A stretch of 21,070 nucleotides of DNA, taken from positions 1-21,070 of the forward strand of contig JAZKTH010000021.1 in the NCBI GenBank assembly GCA_036625675.1, given 5' to 3'. This stretch comes from Halalkaliarchaeum sp036625675 (lineage in GTDB: Archaea; Halobacteriota; Halobacteria; Halobacteriales; Haloferacaceae). Both the position numbers and the translations under genes were made by a program. Below the pieces are notes generated by a model. That model searched no databases. It had not been told where the DNA came from and saw only the letters and a list, made by a program, of their open reading frames with translations. Below, piece after piece: positions 14,333 to 21,070 of this stretch (position 1 is the stretch's first letter; each line of letters begins with the position of its first letter).

Positions 14333-14712
14333 GCTTCCTCTTGTACTTCCTTCCACAGTTCCGCGAGCCGCTCGTCGCGACCGCGTTCCCTGCGTTCGAT
14401 TTCCACGGAGAGCGCGCGGTTTTCTGTCAGACGGACGCGAACCTCTTCGAATCCGACCGCGTACCTCGTCGTGTGCTGTCCGTCACGCCGTATCTCCGTC
14501 GATTCCGACAGGAGGGCGGCGTCGGTCAACAGTTCGAGCTTCCGATACGTCGTCGAGAGGGGGATGTCACAGGCATCCGACAGCTCGCTTGCGGTCATCG
14601 GCTCGTCGAGTTCGCTGACGATGGCCTGCGCGGCGTCGTCGGCGAGAGCGTCGAGGACGATCTCAGGACCAGGATCCGGGTCACTATCCCGTCCCGACGG
14701 GTTCCGGACCAT
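14329..14712 (-). CDS. Winged-helix transcriptional regulator
   Basis: 127-residue predicted DNA-binding protein. Residues about 17-85 form a winged helix-turn-helix: DALADDAAQAIVSELDEP, then MTASELSDACDIPLSTTYRKLELLTDAALL in two pieces, with the recognition helix near 51-62 and a beta wing after it (STEIRRDGQHTTRYAVGFEEV). The C-terminal 30 residues are a charged helix (SVEIERRERGRDERLAELWK) that could dimerise. It is similar in layout to ArsR/TrmB-like haloarchaeal regulators. The start ATG 14712 lies 29-30 nt after a TATA-like AAACTTATCG. It overlaps the following membrane-protein gene by 4 nt, so it probably controls or senses through it. Target and signal are unknown. Confidence 0.85.
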   Translation of the reverse strand: MVRNPSGRDSDPDPGPEIVLDALADDAAQAIVSELDEPMTASELSDACDIPLSTTYRKLELLTDAALLSESTEIRRDGQHTTRYAVGFEEVRVRLTENRALSVEIERRERGRDERLAELWKEVQEEA

Positions 14713-14738
14713 CTACACCCTCGTTTGAATCCCCGGGC

Positions 14739-14748
14739 GATAAGTTTG
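14739..14748 (-). promoter_or_regulatory. TATA-like box for the winged-helix/membrane-protein operon
   Basis: AAACTTATCG on the minus strand, centred about 30 nt before the ATG at 14712, consistent with a leaderless transcript. Confidence 0.5.
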
Positions 14749-14820
14749 TCCGTCCGAGTTTGCTCCAATCCCCCGATTGACGGCGGGTTCCCCGGAGACC
14801 TATTTTCTGACTGTCATCAG

Positions 14821-14829
14821 ATTTTTATT
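14821..14829 (+). promoter_or_regulatory. TATA-like box for the halocyanin-like gene
   Basis: ATTTTTATT lies about 28 nt before the ATG at 14854. The whole 14800-14853 stretch is unusually AT-rich for this genome. Confidence 0.5.
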
Positions 14830-14853
14830 CGCTGACCTCCGACGAAATATTGC

Positions 14854-15306
14854 ATGCAATCGGCCGACAGAAGGACGTTCCTCCGGGCTATCACGGCGAC
14901 TGCCCTCCCGGCGTCGCTGGCCGGCTGTTCCGGAGACGACGATCGGGATCGCGAGTACGTCGACGAGGAACCCGACTACGGTGGCTACCTCGACGACGTC
15001 CCCAACTACGACCGAACGGTCGATCTCACGGGACGGGAAGTGATCGCGATCGACGTCGGGGCCGGCGACGGCCTCCAGTTCGATCCCGCCGCCGTTCAGG
15101 TCTCGACCGGCACCGAAATCGTCTGGCGGTGGACAGGGCGGGGCGGCGAGCACAACGTCGTCCACGAGGGGGACGCGTTCGAGTCCGACCGAACCGACGA
15201 GGCCGGTCACGAGTTCGCGTTCACCTTCGAGGAGGCCGGGACGTACCCGTACTATTGCACGCCTCACGAAACAGTGGGGATGAAAGGTGCGGTGGTCGTC
15301 GTCTGA
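14854..15306 (+). CDS. Halocyanin-like blue copper lipoprotein
   Basis: Exported cupredoxin, predicted membrane-anchored electron carrier on the outer face. Product is 150 residues. The N-terminus is a Tat signal (RRTFLRAITATALPASLAGC, twin Arg 6-7) ending in lipobox LAGC with Cys25 as the lipid-modified residue. An acidic linker (27-50) precedes the cupredoxin domain (about 60-150). The type 1 copper ligands are all visible: His100 (GEHNVVHEG), Cys135 and His138 (YYCTPHE), and Met143 (VGMKG). The start ATG 14854 fits both the signal peptide and the TATA-like box 28 nt upstream. It stands alone, divergent from the winged-helix regulator (141-bp gap). Its electron donor and acceptor cannot be told from context. 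Confidence 0.93.
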   Translation: MQSADRRTFLRAITATALPASLAGCSGDDDRDREYVDEEPDYGGYLDDVPNYDRTVDLTGREVIAIDVGAGDGLQFDPAAVQVSTGTEIVWRWTGRGGEHNVVHEGDAFESDRTDEAGHEFAFTFEEAGTYPYYCTPHETVGMKGAVVVV

Positions 15307-15590
15307 CACTCCGGCGTCATTTTGCGGGGCTGTCGAGTCCCTGGCGCGTGTGTCGCGCCGAACGACTCGGTCTCGAAAGCTATATTAGTGTGCAATATAT
15401 ACAATACTATTGTCGGCGCCGGGCGCTCCCGTTTCCCGTCACTTCTGGCAAGAACCGCGCCGACGTCGCGGCGTCGCGAAACGCCGCACTCCCCTTCCAA
15501 TCCTCGTATTTCCGACCGCCCGAGCCCGTCGTCTCCGGCGAGACGGGCCCGGACCCGAACCACTTTGTTCTCGGGGACTACCCGGATGGC
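15307..15590. other. Intergenic region with AT-rich dyads
   Basis: 284 bp without a convincing gene. The GC-rich background is broken by one AT-rich island at 15378-15413. It holds an interrupted dyad TATATT...AATATA (15381-15386 and 15394-15399) and a 13-bp odd palindrome ACAATACTATTGT (15401-15413). The next start codon is at 15591, too far for a leaderless promoter from this island. It may drive an unannotated RNA or be a regulatory site. Confidence 0.5.
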
Positions 15591-16934
15591 ATGGACGAAT
15601 ACGACGACGCGTCCTGGATCGGACGAACCTTCACGAGCGACGCGGGCTGGACTCTCCTCGAGGACCTGGTCGCGATACCCGACCGAATGGCGGGCACCGA
15701 CGGGGAGCGCGACGCGCTGGAACTGACCCGGGACGCGCTCGCTGACGTCGGGGCTCGGGAGGCCCGAATCGAACCGTTCGAACTCCAGGGATGGGAGCGC
15801 GGGGACAGCCGCCTGCTCGCGAACGGTGAACCGATCCGTCCCCGCCGGGATTACGTGGCGTTGCCGCGGAGCCCGGCCGGATCGGCGACCGGACCCCTCC
15901 TCGACCTCGGCTACGGGCTCCCGGACGACTTCGAGGACCGGGCCGAGGAGATCGAGGGGAGCGTCGTCATGGTGTCGACCACGGTCCCGGACGACTACGA
16001 CCGGTTCATCCACCGGCGCGAGAAGTACTACTACGCGGTCGAACGCGGCGCCGCGGCGTTCCTGTTCGCGAACCACGTCGAGGGGGGACTGCCCCCGACC
16101 GGAAGTGTCGGCACGGAGGAGGCGCCGATCGGCGACGTTCCGGCTCTCGGCGTCTCGAAGGAGCTCGGTGCCCGGCTCCGCCGGGAGCGCCTCGGGGAGA
16201 CGCTTTCCGTGGAGGTCGACGCCGAGATCGGTCGAACCGAAAGCGGCAACGTCCTCGCCGAGATCGGCCCGCAAACCGAAGAGGTGCTCGTCGTCTCTTC
16301 CCACGTCGACGCCCACGACCTCGCCGAGGGCGCGATGGACAACGGGGCCGGCACGGCGACGGTCGTGGAGGTCGCCCGGGCGCTCGCCGAGCGCGAGGGG
16401 GAGCTGGAGACCGGGATCAGGCTGGCGTGTTTCGGGTCGGAAGAGGTCGGTCTCGTGGGATCGGGCGTCGCCGCCGCCGAGTTCGATCTCGACGCGATCC
16501 GGGCGGTGGTCAACGTCGACAGCAACGTCGCCGGTCGGACGCTGAACCTGGCGTATCACGGGTTCGAGGGGCTGCAGACGGCAGCCGAGACGGTGGCCGG
16601 GCGCTTCGATCACCCGGTCGAGCTGAGCGAGACGATGGTTCCCCACAGCGACCACTGGCCGTTCGTGAAACGGGGGGTCCCCGGCTACGCGATCTCCGGC
16701 GAGACCGAGGGCCGCGGCCGCGGGTGGGGCCACACCCACGCCGACACGCTCGACAAACTGGAATCGCGGAACCTCCGCGAACAGGCGATCCTGCTCGCGG
16801 AGCTGGTGGTGGAGCTGGCCCGCGAGGACGTGGAGATCCAGCGTCGCGACACCGAGGAGATCGCGGCCGACCTGAAGCGGGACGGGGCAGCGGAGGGAAT
16901 GAAGGTCACGGGCGACTGGCCGTACGGGGAATGA
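15591..16934 (+). CDS. M28 family zinc peptidase with PA-like domain
   Basis: Predicted zinc-dependent aminopeptidase (447 residues). The N-terminal part (about 10-60) carries VAIPDRMAGTDGERDALEL, typical of M28 enzymes. A PA-like inserted domain (about 90-205) includes GSVVMVSTTVPDD and GVSKELGARLR. The catalytic di-zinc domain follows: SSHVDAHD (His238), AMDNGAGTA (bridging Asp250), FGSEEVGLVGS (Glu284/Glu285), VNVDSN (Asp310) and WGHTHADTLDKLE (His383). All expected metal ligands are present. No signal peptide is apparent, so it is probably cytoplasmic. The start ATG 15591 (MDEYDDASWIGRTFTS) is chosen for position; a longer in-frame upstream extension has no conservation and would cross the AT-rich island. 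Substrate specificity is unknown. Confidence 0.9.
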   Translation: MDEYDDASWIGRTFTSDAGWTLLEDLVAIPDRMAGTDGERDALELTRDALADVGAREARIEPFELQGWERGDSRLLANGEPIRPRRDYVALPRSPAGSATGPLLDLGYGLPDDFEDRAEEIEGSVVMVSTTVPDDYDRFIHRREKYYYAVERGAAAFLFANHVEGGLPPTGSVGTEEAPIGDVPALGVSKELGARLRRERLGETLSVEVDAEIGRTESGNVLAEIGPQTEEVLVVSSHVDAHDLAEGAMDNGAGTATVVEVARALAEREGELETGIRLACFGSEEVGLVGSGVAAAEFDLDAIRAVVNVDSNVAGRTLNLAYHGFEGLQTAAETVAGRFDHPVELSETMVPHSDHWPFVKRGVPGYAISGETEGRGRGWGHTHADTLDKLESRNLREQAILLAELVVELAREDVEIQRRDTEEIAADLKRDGAAEGMKVTGDWPYGE

Positions 16935-16978
16935 GGTCGCTTCCGGAAACCGCACCGTCGAGCCGACTGGAGCCGTGT

Positions 16979-16990
16979 GAGTTTTTGCTT
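16979..16990 (+). promoter_or_regulatory. TATA-like box upstream of the NAD-kinase-like gene
   Basis: A GAGTTTTTGCTT stretch is centred about 27 nt before an ATG at 17012 and about 50 nt before the GTG at 17035. The leaderless spacing points to transcription starting at or near 17012, which begins a short ORF rather than the main gene. Confidence 0.4.
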
Positions 16991-17011
16991 CCCGGTCACG
17001 GAGCCACACGT

Positions 17012-17038
17012 ATGCAGCAACGGGAGGGCCGTCCGTGA
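17012..17038 (+). CDS. Possible 8-codon leader ORF
   Basis: ATG 17012 starts an eight-residue ORF (MQQREGRP) whose TGA (17036-17038) overlaps the GTG start of the NAD-kinase-like gene (GTGA, 17035-17038). It sits at leaderless distance from a TATA-like box. It could recruit ribosomes for reinitiation at the GTG or be chance. Confidence 0.3.
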   Translation: MQQREGRP

Positions 17039-17724
17039 AAGTCGCGTTCGCGGGCGCGGAAGCGGACGACCTCGGACTGGCCGACGTCCTCGAGGGACGG
17101 GACGGGTCGATCGTTCCGATTTCCGACGCGGACGTCGTCGTCGCGGTCGGTGAGTCGGCGCTGTTGACTCTGGCTCGGGAGGGGGTGGACGTGCCGGTCC
17201 TCCCCGTCGCGGCCGGTCAGGGCCGCCACGTGGTGGCAAAACCCGACGCCGCCGACGCACTCGGGTCCGTTCTCGACGGGGAGGCACGCCGTGTGACTCA
17301 CTCCCGGCTCCAGGTCGTCGTCGACGGAGGGCGCGTCGCGACGGCGCTTTACGACGTGGCACTCGTCACGACCGATCCCGCGCGGATCTCCGAGTACGTG
17401 GTCGACGAGGCGGGGGAGACGCTCGCGTCGGTTCGGTCGGACGGTATCGTCGTCGCGACCCCCGCAGGTAGCGCAGGGTACGCGAAGGCGGCCGACGGGC
17501 CGGTGCTGTCCCCCGGGACCGGGCTGTCGGTCGTCCCCGTCGCCCCGTTCACCACGCATCCGGAGGCGTGGGTCGTCGACGGGGAGGTGTCGATCACCGT
17601 CGCCCGCGAGGACGACGTGTCGTTGATCGCCGACGAGACGGTCGTTCGGAAGGTCGGTTCCGGCGAGCCGGTGACGATCCGGCGCGGAGAGCCGGTGGTT
17701 CTGCTTCGATTACCCCGGCAGTGA
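17035..17724 (+). CDS. NAD kinase-like protein lacking the GGDG motif
   Basis: Protein of 229 residues resembling the NAD(+) kinase (PpnK/NADK) fold, which phosphorylates NAD to NADP. The C-terminal half is recognisable: SDGIVVATPAGSAGYAKAADGPVLSP (135-160, in two pieces) corresponds to the family TPTGSTAY segment. The N-terminal domain is shortened, and where active kinases carry GGDGT this protein has VAVGESALL (36-44), with Glu40 near the catalytic Asp. The family Asn-Glu pair is also not evident (ALYDVALV, 104-111). Phosphotransfer activity is therefore doubtful, and it may bind nucleotide without catalysis or use another phosphate chemistry. The start is GTG 17035; the ATG at 17012 is out of frame. 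A canonical NADK is expected elsewhere in the genome. Confidence 0.8.
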   Translation: MKVAFAGAEADDLGLADVLEGRDGSIVPISDADVVVAVGESALLTLAREGVDVPVLPVAAGQGRHVVAKPDAADALGSVLDGEARRVTHSRLQVVVDGGRVATALYDVALVTTDPARISEYVVDEAGETLASVRSDGIVVATPAGSAGYAKAADGPVLSPGTGLSVVPVAPFTTHPEAWVVDGEVSITVAREDDVSLIADETVVRKVGSGEPVTIRRGEPVVLLRLPRQ

Positions 17725-17760
17725 GCCGGCGTTCCCGTGTGGGTCGCTGCCAATTGGAAA

Positions 17761-17770
17761 AACTCTAATG
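17761..17770 (+). promoter_or_regulatory. TATA-like box for the DUF7313-like gene
   Basis: AACTCTAATG preceded by GGAAA, centred about 27 nt before the ATG at 17793. An 8-bp palindrome CCAATTGG lies just upstream (17750-17757). Confidence 0.35.
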
Positions 17771-17792
17771 AGTCCTGCACTCACAGGGAGGT

Positions 17793-18233
17793 ATGGATCC
17801 GCTCCAGTTCCTCGTCCCCCTCGGCTGGGTGGACGCGATCGGCGACTACCTGCCGTTTGCGATCTTCGTCATGATCGTGGTGAACGCGATTACCCGACAC
17901 CGTGCCCACAGGACTCACAAGCGCAACGCCGACGCCGCCGACGGGGATCTCCCCCGGTATCCGCCACACGACGTGGCGAACGTCGGCCTCGTGTTGCTCG
18001 GGATCCTCTACGTCGTCCACCATCCGCACGGGGGATTCATCCTCACGTCGCTCATCGTGACCATGTTCGTCGCCGACATCTTCGAGTTCGAGTCCCGGGA
18101 GGTCGAGGCCCGCAACGAGATGGAGCTGGAACGTCCCAAAGCCGCGCTCGCCGCCTGGGGGCTCGCGTTCCTGTACGCCGCCTACCAGGCGTTCTTCCAG
18201 TTCGTCGCCCCCTTCTGGGAGCTCGTCGTTTAA
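17793..18233 (+). CDS. Small haloarchaeal membrane protein (DUF7313-like)
   Basis: 146-residue protein with an N-terminal hydrophobic helix (about 18-34, LPFAIFVMIVVNAITRH), a His/Arg-rich cytoplasmic loop (HRAHRTHKRNADAADGDLP), a second and third hydrophobic region (about 62-95) and a last helix near 118-140. The PRYPPHDVANVGLVLLGI segment and DIFEFESREVEARN are distinctive and match a haloarchaea-specific membrane family I know only by number, from memory. Function is unknown. The ATG 17793 follows an AACTCTAATG box centred about 27 nt upstream. It lies between the NAD-kinase-like and metal ATPase genes with short gaps, but the ATPase has its own TATA box. Confidence 0.8.
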   Translation: MDPLQFLVPLGWVDAIGDYLPFAIFVMIVVNAITRHRAHRTHKRNADAADGDLPRYPPHDVANVGLVLLGILYVVHHPHGGFILTSLIVTMFVADIFEFESREVEARNEMELERPKAALAAWGLAFLYAAYQAFFQFVAPFWELVV

Positions 18234-18242
18234 TAACGGGGT

Positions 18243-18269
18243 TTCAATCAGTAATAGCTGAATTAATAA
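18243..18269 (+). promoter_or_regulatory. Metal ATPase promoter with overlapping imperfect dyad
   Basis: A TATA box ATTAATAA (18262-18269) lies about 28 nt before the ATG at 18294. An imperfect inverted repeat (TTCAATCAG 18243-18251, CTGAATTAA 18258-18266; 7 of 9 paired) overlaps it, placed where a metal-sensing repressor could block TBP/TFB binding. Confidence 0.5.
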
Positions 18270-18293
18270 ACCGCGATCACCAAGCACCGGTGA

Positions 18294-20678
18294 ATGACGG
18301 ACGTAGCCGACGGGACGGAGCGGATCGAACTCGACGTCCCGGAGATGGACTGTGCGTCGTGTGCCGGCAAGGTCGAGGGCGCGCTCGACCGCCTCGACGG
18401 CATCGTCGACTACGACACCCACCCGACGACGGGCCGGCTCGTGGTCCGGTACGATCCTGACCGTCAGGCGCCGGCCGACCTCGCGGAAGCGGTCCGGAAG
18501 GCCGGCTACGGGATCGCCGGGTCCTCGGTCGACATCCCGGAAGCCGGGATCGAGGCGGACGGGAACGCCCGTGGGGACGGCGACCCGGGGGGCAAAGAGA
18601 GCGTCTGGCGGAGCCGACGCGCGGTCAAAACCTGGATCGGGGGTGCCTTCACCGTCGCGGGGCTGCTCCTCGAGTTCGTGCTCGTCGGCGAAAACGTGGG
18701 CGTCGTCGGCGCGTTCGGCCGGGTGTTGTTCCTCGCGGACGTGCTGTTCCTCGCGGCGGTGGCGGCGGCCGGCGAGACGATACTGACGAACGGCTACTAC
18801 TCGGTGCGCAACCGCAACCTCGACATCGACCTGCTGATGTCCGTCGCCATCCTCGGGGCGCTCTCGGCCAGTTTCGGGTTCGGCGCCGGCCTGTACATGG
18901 AGGCGGCGCTTCTGGCGTTCCTGTTCGGCGTGGCCGAACTCCTGGAGCGCTACTCGATCGACCGGGCCCGGAGCTCCCTCCGTGAGCTCCTGGAACTCTC
19001 CCCGGAGGAGGCGAGGGTCAGGCGAGACGGGACGGAGCTCACCGTCCCCGTCGAGGAGGTACGCGTCGGGGACACGGTGATCGTGCGGCCCGGGGAGAAG
19101 ATCCCGGTTGACGGGAGCGTGACTGCGGGGGAAAGCGCGGTCAACCAGGCGCCGATCACCGGCGAGTCGGTCCCCGTCGACAAGGCCGTCGGCGACGGGG
19201 TGTACGCCGGGACGATAAACCAGTCCGGCTACCTCGAGGTCGACGTCACGGCGACCGCCGGGGACAGCACCCTCTCCCGGATCATCGAACTGGTGGAGAA
19301 CGCCCAGGCCAACCGGACCGAACGGGAGCAGTTCGTCGACCGGTTCGCGGGCTATTACACCCCGATCGTCGTCGGCCTCGCGGTGCTGACCGCCGTCGTT
19401 CCCCCTGTGCTGATCGACGGCAGCTGGGCGGTCGGTCCGATCGCCGGGATCGGATACACGTTCCCGGGCGCCTGGGACGTGTGGTTCCTCTACGGACTCA
19501 CGCTGTTGGTGCTCGCGTGTCCGTGCGCGTTCGTCATCTCGACGCCGGTTTCGGTGGTCTCCGGGGTCACGAGCGCCGCCAAAAACGGGGTGCTCGTGAA
19601 GGGCGGGAACCACCTCGAGGCGATGGGCGAAGTCGACGTGATCGCGTTCGACAAGACCGGGACGCTCACGAAAGGATCGCTCGCCGTCACCGACGTCGTC
19701 CCGCTGAACGGGCGGACGGAGTCGGAGGTCCTCCGGTGTGCGAGGGGTATCGAATCCCGTTCCGAGCATCCGATCGGGGAGGCGATCGTCGATCACGCGG
19801 CGGAGTCGGGGATCGATCGCCCCACGGTTTCCGACTTCCAGAGCTACGCCGGAAAGGGGGTCGAGGCAACCGTGGCCGACAGGACCCACTACGCCGGCAA
19901 GCCCGGCCTGTTCGAACAACTGGGCTTCGACCTGTCCCACGTTCACCTCGCGACCGACGGGGGAGCAGTCACCGCGACGAGTCGGGCCATGTGCGAGCGG
20001 AACGACTGCCTCGACCTGCTCGAGGGGACTATCCCGGAGCTGCAGTCGCAGGGGAAGACGGTCGTGCTGGTCGGCACCGACGAGGAACTCGAGGGCGTGA
20101 TCGCGGTGGCCGACGAGATCCGGCCGGAGGCGAAGGCGACGATCCGGCGGCTCCGGGACCTCGGCGTCGAGCGGACCGTCATGCTCACCGGGGACAACGA
20201 ACGGACTGCGGCCGCGATCGCCGCCGAGCTCGACGTCGACGAGTACCGCGCGGGGCTGTTGCCCGAGGAGAAGGTCGCGGCGGTCGAGGAGCTGGAGCGA
20301 TCCACCCGCGCCGGGAACGGTGGGGGGGTCGCCATGGTGGGCGACGGCGTCAACGACGCCCCCTCGCTGGCGACCGCGACCGTCGGGATCGCGATGGGCG
20401 CGGCCGGCACCGACACCGCGATCGAGACCGCCGACGTGGCGCTGATGAGCGACGACCTCTCCCGGCTCCCGTACCTCTACGAACTCGCCCACGCGTCGAA
20501 CGGCGTCATTCGACAGAACGTCTGGGCGAGCCTCGCCGCGAAGGCGCTTCTGGCCGCCGGGGTCCCGTTCGGGCTGGTGCCCGTCTGGGCGGCCGTGTTG
20601 ATCGGCGACGCCGGCATGACCGTCGGCGTCACCGGCAACGCGCTTCGTCTCTCCCGCATCGCCCCGGAAGAGGCGTAG
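18294..20678 (+). CDS. Heavy-metal-transporting P1B-type ATPase (Zn/Cd-type)
   Basis: Membrane pump of 794 residues that exports a soft divalent metal using ATP. An N-terminal heavy-metal-associated domain carries the MDCASC site (Cys20, Cys23), and a Gly/Asp linker (about 81-100) joins it to the membrane part. In order: helices to about 215, actuator domain with TGES (289-292), CPC transport motif (409-411), phosphorylation site DKTGT (Asp453), HP of the nucleotide domain (492-493), GDGVNDAP (683-690), then the last helices with Lys750 and GDAG (Asp772). The Lys plus D-x-G pair in the last helices is diagnostic of the P1B-2 (Zn/Cd/Pb) group rather than Cu pumps. There is a short Cys-containing insertion (ATSRAMCERNDCLDLL, 561-576) in the nucleotide-binding domain. 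It is convergent with the small membrane gene at 20682, separated by only 3 bp. Confidence 0.95.
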   Translation: MTDVADGTERIELDVPEMDCASCAGKVEGALDRLDGIVDYDTHPTTGRLVVRYDPDRQAPADLAEAVRKAGYGIAGSSVDIPEAGIEADGNARGDGDPGGKESVWRSRRAVKTWIGGAFTVAGLLLEFVLVGENVGVVGAFGRVLFLADVLFLAAVAAAGETILTNGYYSVRNRNLDIDLLMSVAILGALSASFGFGAGLYMEAALLAFLFGVAELLERYSIDRARSSLRELLELSPEEARVRRDGTELTVPVEEVRVGDTVIVRPGEKIPVDGSVTAGESAVNQAPITGESVPVDKAVGDGVYAGTINQSGYLEVDVTATAGDSTLSRIIELVENAQANRTEREQFVDRFAGYYTPIVVGLAVLTAVVPPVLIDGSWAVGPIAGIGYTFPGAWDVWFLYGLTLLVLACPCAFVISTPVSVVSGVTSAAKNGVLVKGGNHLEAMGEVDVIAFDKTGTLTKGSLAVTDVVPLNGRTESEVLRCARGIESRSEHPIGEAIVDHAAESGIDRPTVSDFQSYAGKGVEATVADRTHYAGKPGLFEQLGFDLSHVHLATDGGAVTATSRAMCERNDCLDLLEGTIPELQSQGKTVVLVGTDEELEGVIAVADEIRPEAKATIRRLRDLGVERTVMLTGDNERTAAAIAAELDVDEYRAGLLPEEKVAAVEELERSTRAGNGGGVAMVGDGVNDAPSLATATVGIAMGAAGTDTAIETADVALMSDDLSRLPYLYELAHASNGVIRQNVWASLAAKALLAAGVPFGLVPVWAAVLIGDAGMTVGVTGNALRLSRIAPEEA

Positions 20679-20681
20679 GAA

Positions 20682-20996
20682 CTACGTCGCCGTCGCGATC
20701 ACGATCACGTTCCAGGCGGTCGCCAGCCCGCCGACCGTCGCGAGCGCGAGCGGCACCGCCGCCCTGGCGGGCGTGCGCAGCGCCGCCCAGACGCCGAGAA
20801 ACGAGAGAAACACCGCCACCTTCACCGCGAGGAGCCCGGCGTGACCGAATCCGATCATCGCCGGCGCCGCGATCGGTCCGGCCTCGGCCACGCCGCCGAG
20901 GCTGAGGCCGACGAACGTCGAGACCGCGTCTCCGACGCCGTAAAGGAGAACCGCGGCGAGCCAGAGGCCGCGCTCGTGTCGGACGAGGAGTTCCAT
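20682..20996 (-). CDS. Small membrane protein (DUF5658-like)
   Basis: 104-residue hydrophobic protein with about three to four membrane helices (about 11-35, 45-70, 78-100). An early helix contains YGVGDAVSTFVGLSLG followed by an acidic-to-Pro loop (VAEAGPIAAP), a D-x-x-S-T-x-x-G-L...E-x-x-P pattern reminiscent of DUF5658-type proteins. Function is unknown. The start ATG 20996 lies 16 nt after the stop of another minus-strand gene, so the two may share an operon. Hydrophobic, low-complexity composition makes the family call tentative. Confidence 0.7.
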   Translation of the reverse strand: MELLVRHERGLWLAAVLLYGVGDAVSTFVGLSLGGVAEAGPIAAPAMIGFGHAGLLAVKVAVFLSFLGVWAALRTPARAAVPLALATVGGLATAWNVIVIATAT

Positions 20997-21012
20997 CCGG
21001 AGGACCGACGGG

Positions 21013-21070
21013 CTAGGGGATAATCAGTGCGACGGCGGCCACCGAGACCAGGATCGTTACCGTCACGATC
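21013..21070 (-). CDS. C-terminal end of a membrane protein (partial)
   Basis: The minus strand from the window edge reads IVTVTILVSVAAVALIIP before a TAG stop (21015-21013). It looks like a final transmembrane helix. The rest of the gene lies outside the window, so identity is unknown. It is probably cotranscribed with the 20682-20996 gene. Confidence 0.5.
   Translation of the reverse strand, partial: IVTVTILVSVAAVALIIP

Noticed and set aside
17781..20492. Very long open frame (about 900 codons) on the minus strand opposite the metal ATPase
   Set aside because: It is a GC-rich antisense shadow: the plus-strand frame has complete P1B ATPase motifs, and the minus translation is Arg/Gly/Asp-rich with no recognisable domain.

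Overview
The window looks like chromosomal DNA from a halophilic archaeon of the class Halobacteria. The base composition is very GC-rich and the predicted proteins are rich in Asp and Glu. Many genes appear leaderless, with an AT-rich TATA-like box about 27-30 nt before the start codon. Archaeal hallmark genes are present: a PAN-type proteasomal ATPase, an Sm-like protein, ribosomal protein L37e, tRNA Cm56 methyltransferase, a halocyanin-like protein and an S26B signal peptidase. The genus is not established from sequence alone; a Halorubrum-like organism is a guess.

Layout. 1-826 (-) is the N-terminal part of a PanB-like proteasome-activating ATPase, divergent from a membrane signal peptidase with a large extra domain (974-2134). 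A 3-hydroxyacyl-CoA dehydrogenase (2240-3094) and an alpha/beta hydrolase (3161-4093) follow. On the minus strand a thiolase and a DUF35 OB-fold partner overlap by 4 nt (4127-5694), preceded by a possible small leader ORF. A long palindromic repeat (5929-6010) lies between that promoter region and a PAC2-family gene (6010-6765, -). Then come seryl-tRNA synthetase and tRNA Cm56 methyltransferase (6895-8987), the latter with a tandem-repeat insert, and an Sm-like/L37e operon (9140-9537). An AI-2E-type membrane protein (9568-10560) and a D-2-hydroxyacid dehydrogenase (10681-11628) are on the minus strand. The dehydrogenase is divergent from a TetR regulator and MATE exporter operon (11790-13990), which has a perfect palindrome directly before the TetR start codon. 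A second, partial copy of the repeat begins at the MATE stop codon. A small membrane protein and winged-helix regulator pair (14048-14712, -), a Tat-exported cupredoxin lipoprotein (14854-15306), an M28 peptidase (15591-16934), a degenerate NAD-kinase-like protein (17035-17724), a small membrane protein (17793-18233) and a Zn/Cd-type P1B ATPase (18294-20678) follow. The window closes with two minus-strand membrane-protein genes, one of them partial.

How the genes fit together. Most of the window is house-keeping: proteostasis (PanB, PAC2-family protein), translation (SerRS, Trm56, L37e, Sm-like protein) and protein export. CoA-thioester metabolism is represented by 3-hydroxyacyl-CoA dehydrogenase and the thiolase/DUF35 pair. 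Two efflux systems, MATE and P1B-ATPase, supply resistance functions.

Most unusual signals. (1) A palindromic repeat family occurs in two copies, each abutting the TGA stop codon of an unrelated gene. (2) Two genes have GTG starts overlapped by the TGA of a short upstream ORF (GTGA). (3) The DUF35 protein has lost three of its four expected zinc ligands. (4) The NAD-kinase-like protein lacks the GGDG motif. (5) The Trm56 gene carries perfect 30-bp tandem repeats. I saw no rRNA or tRNA gene, CRISPR array, transposase or prophage gene.
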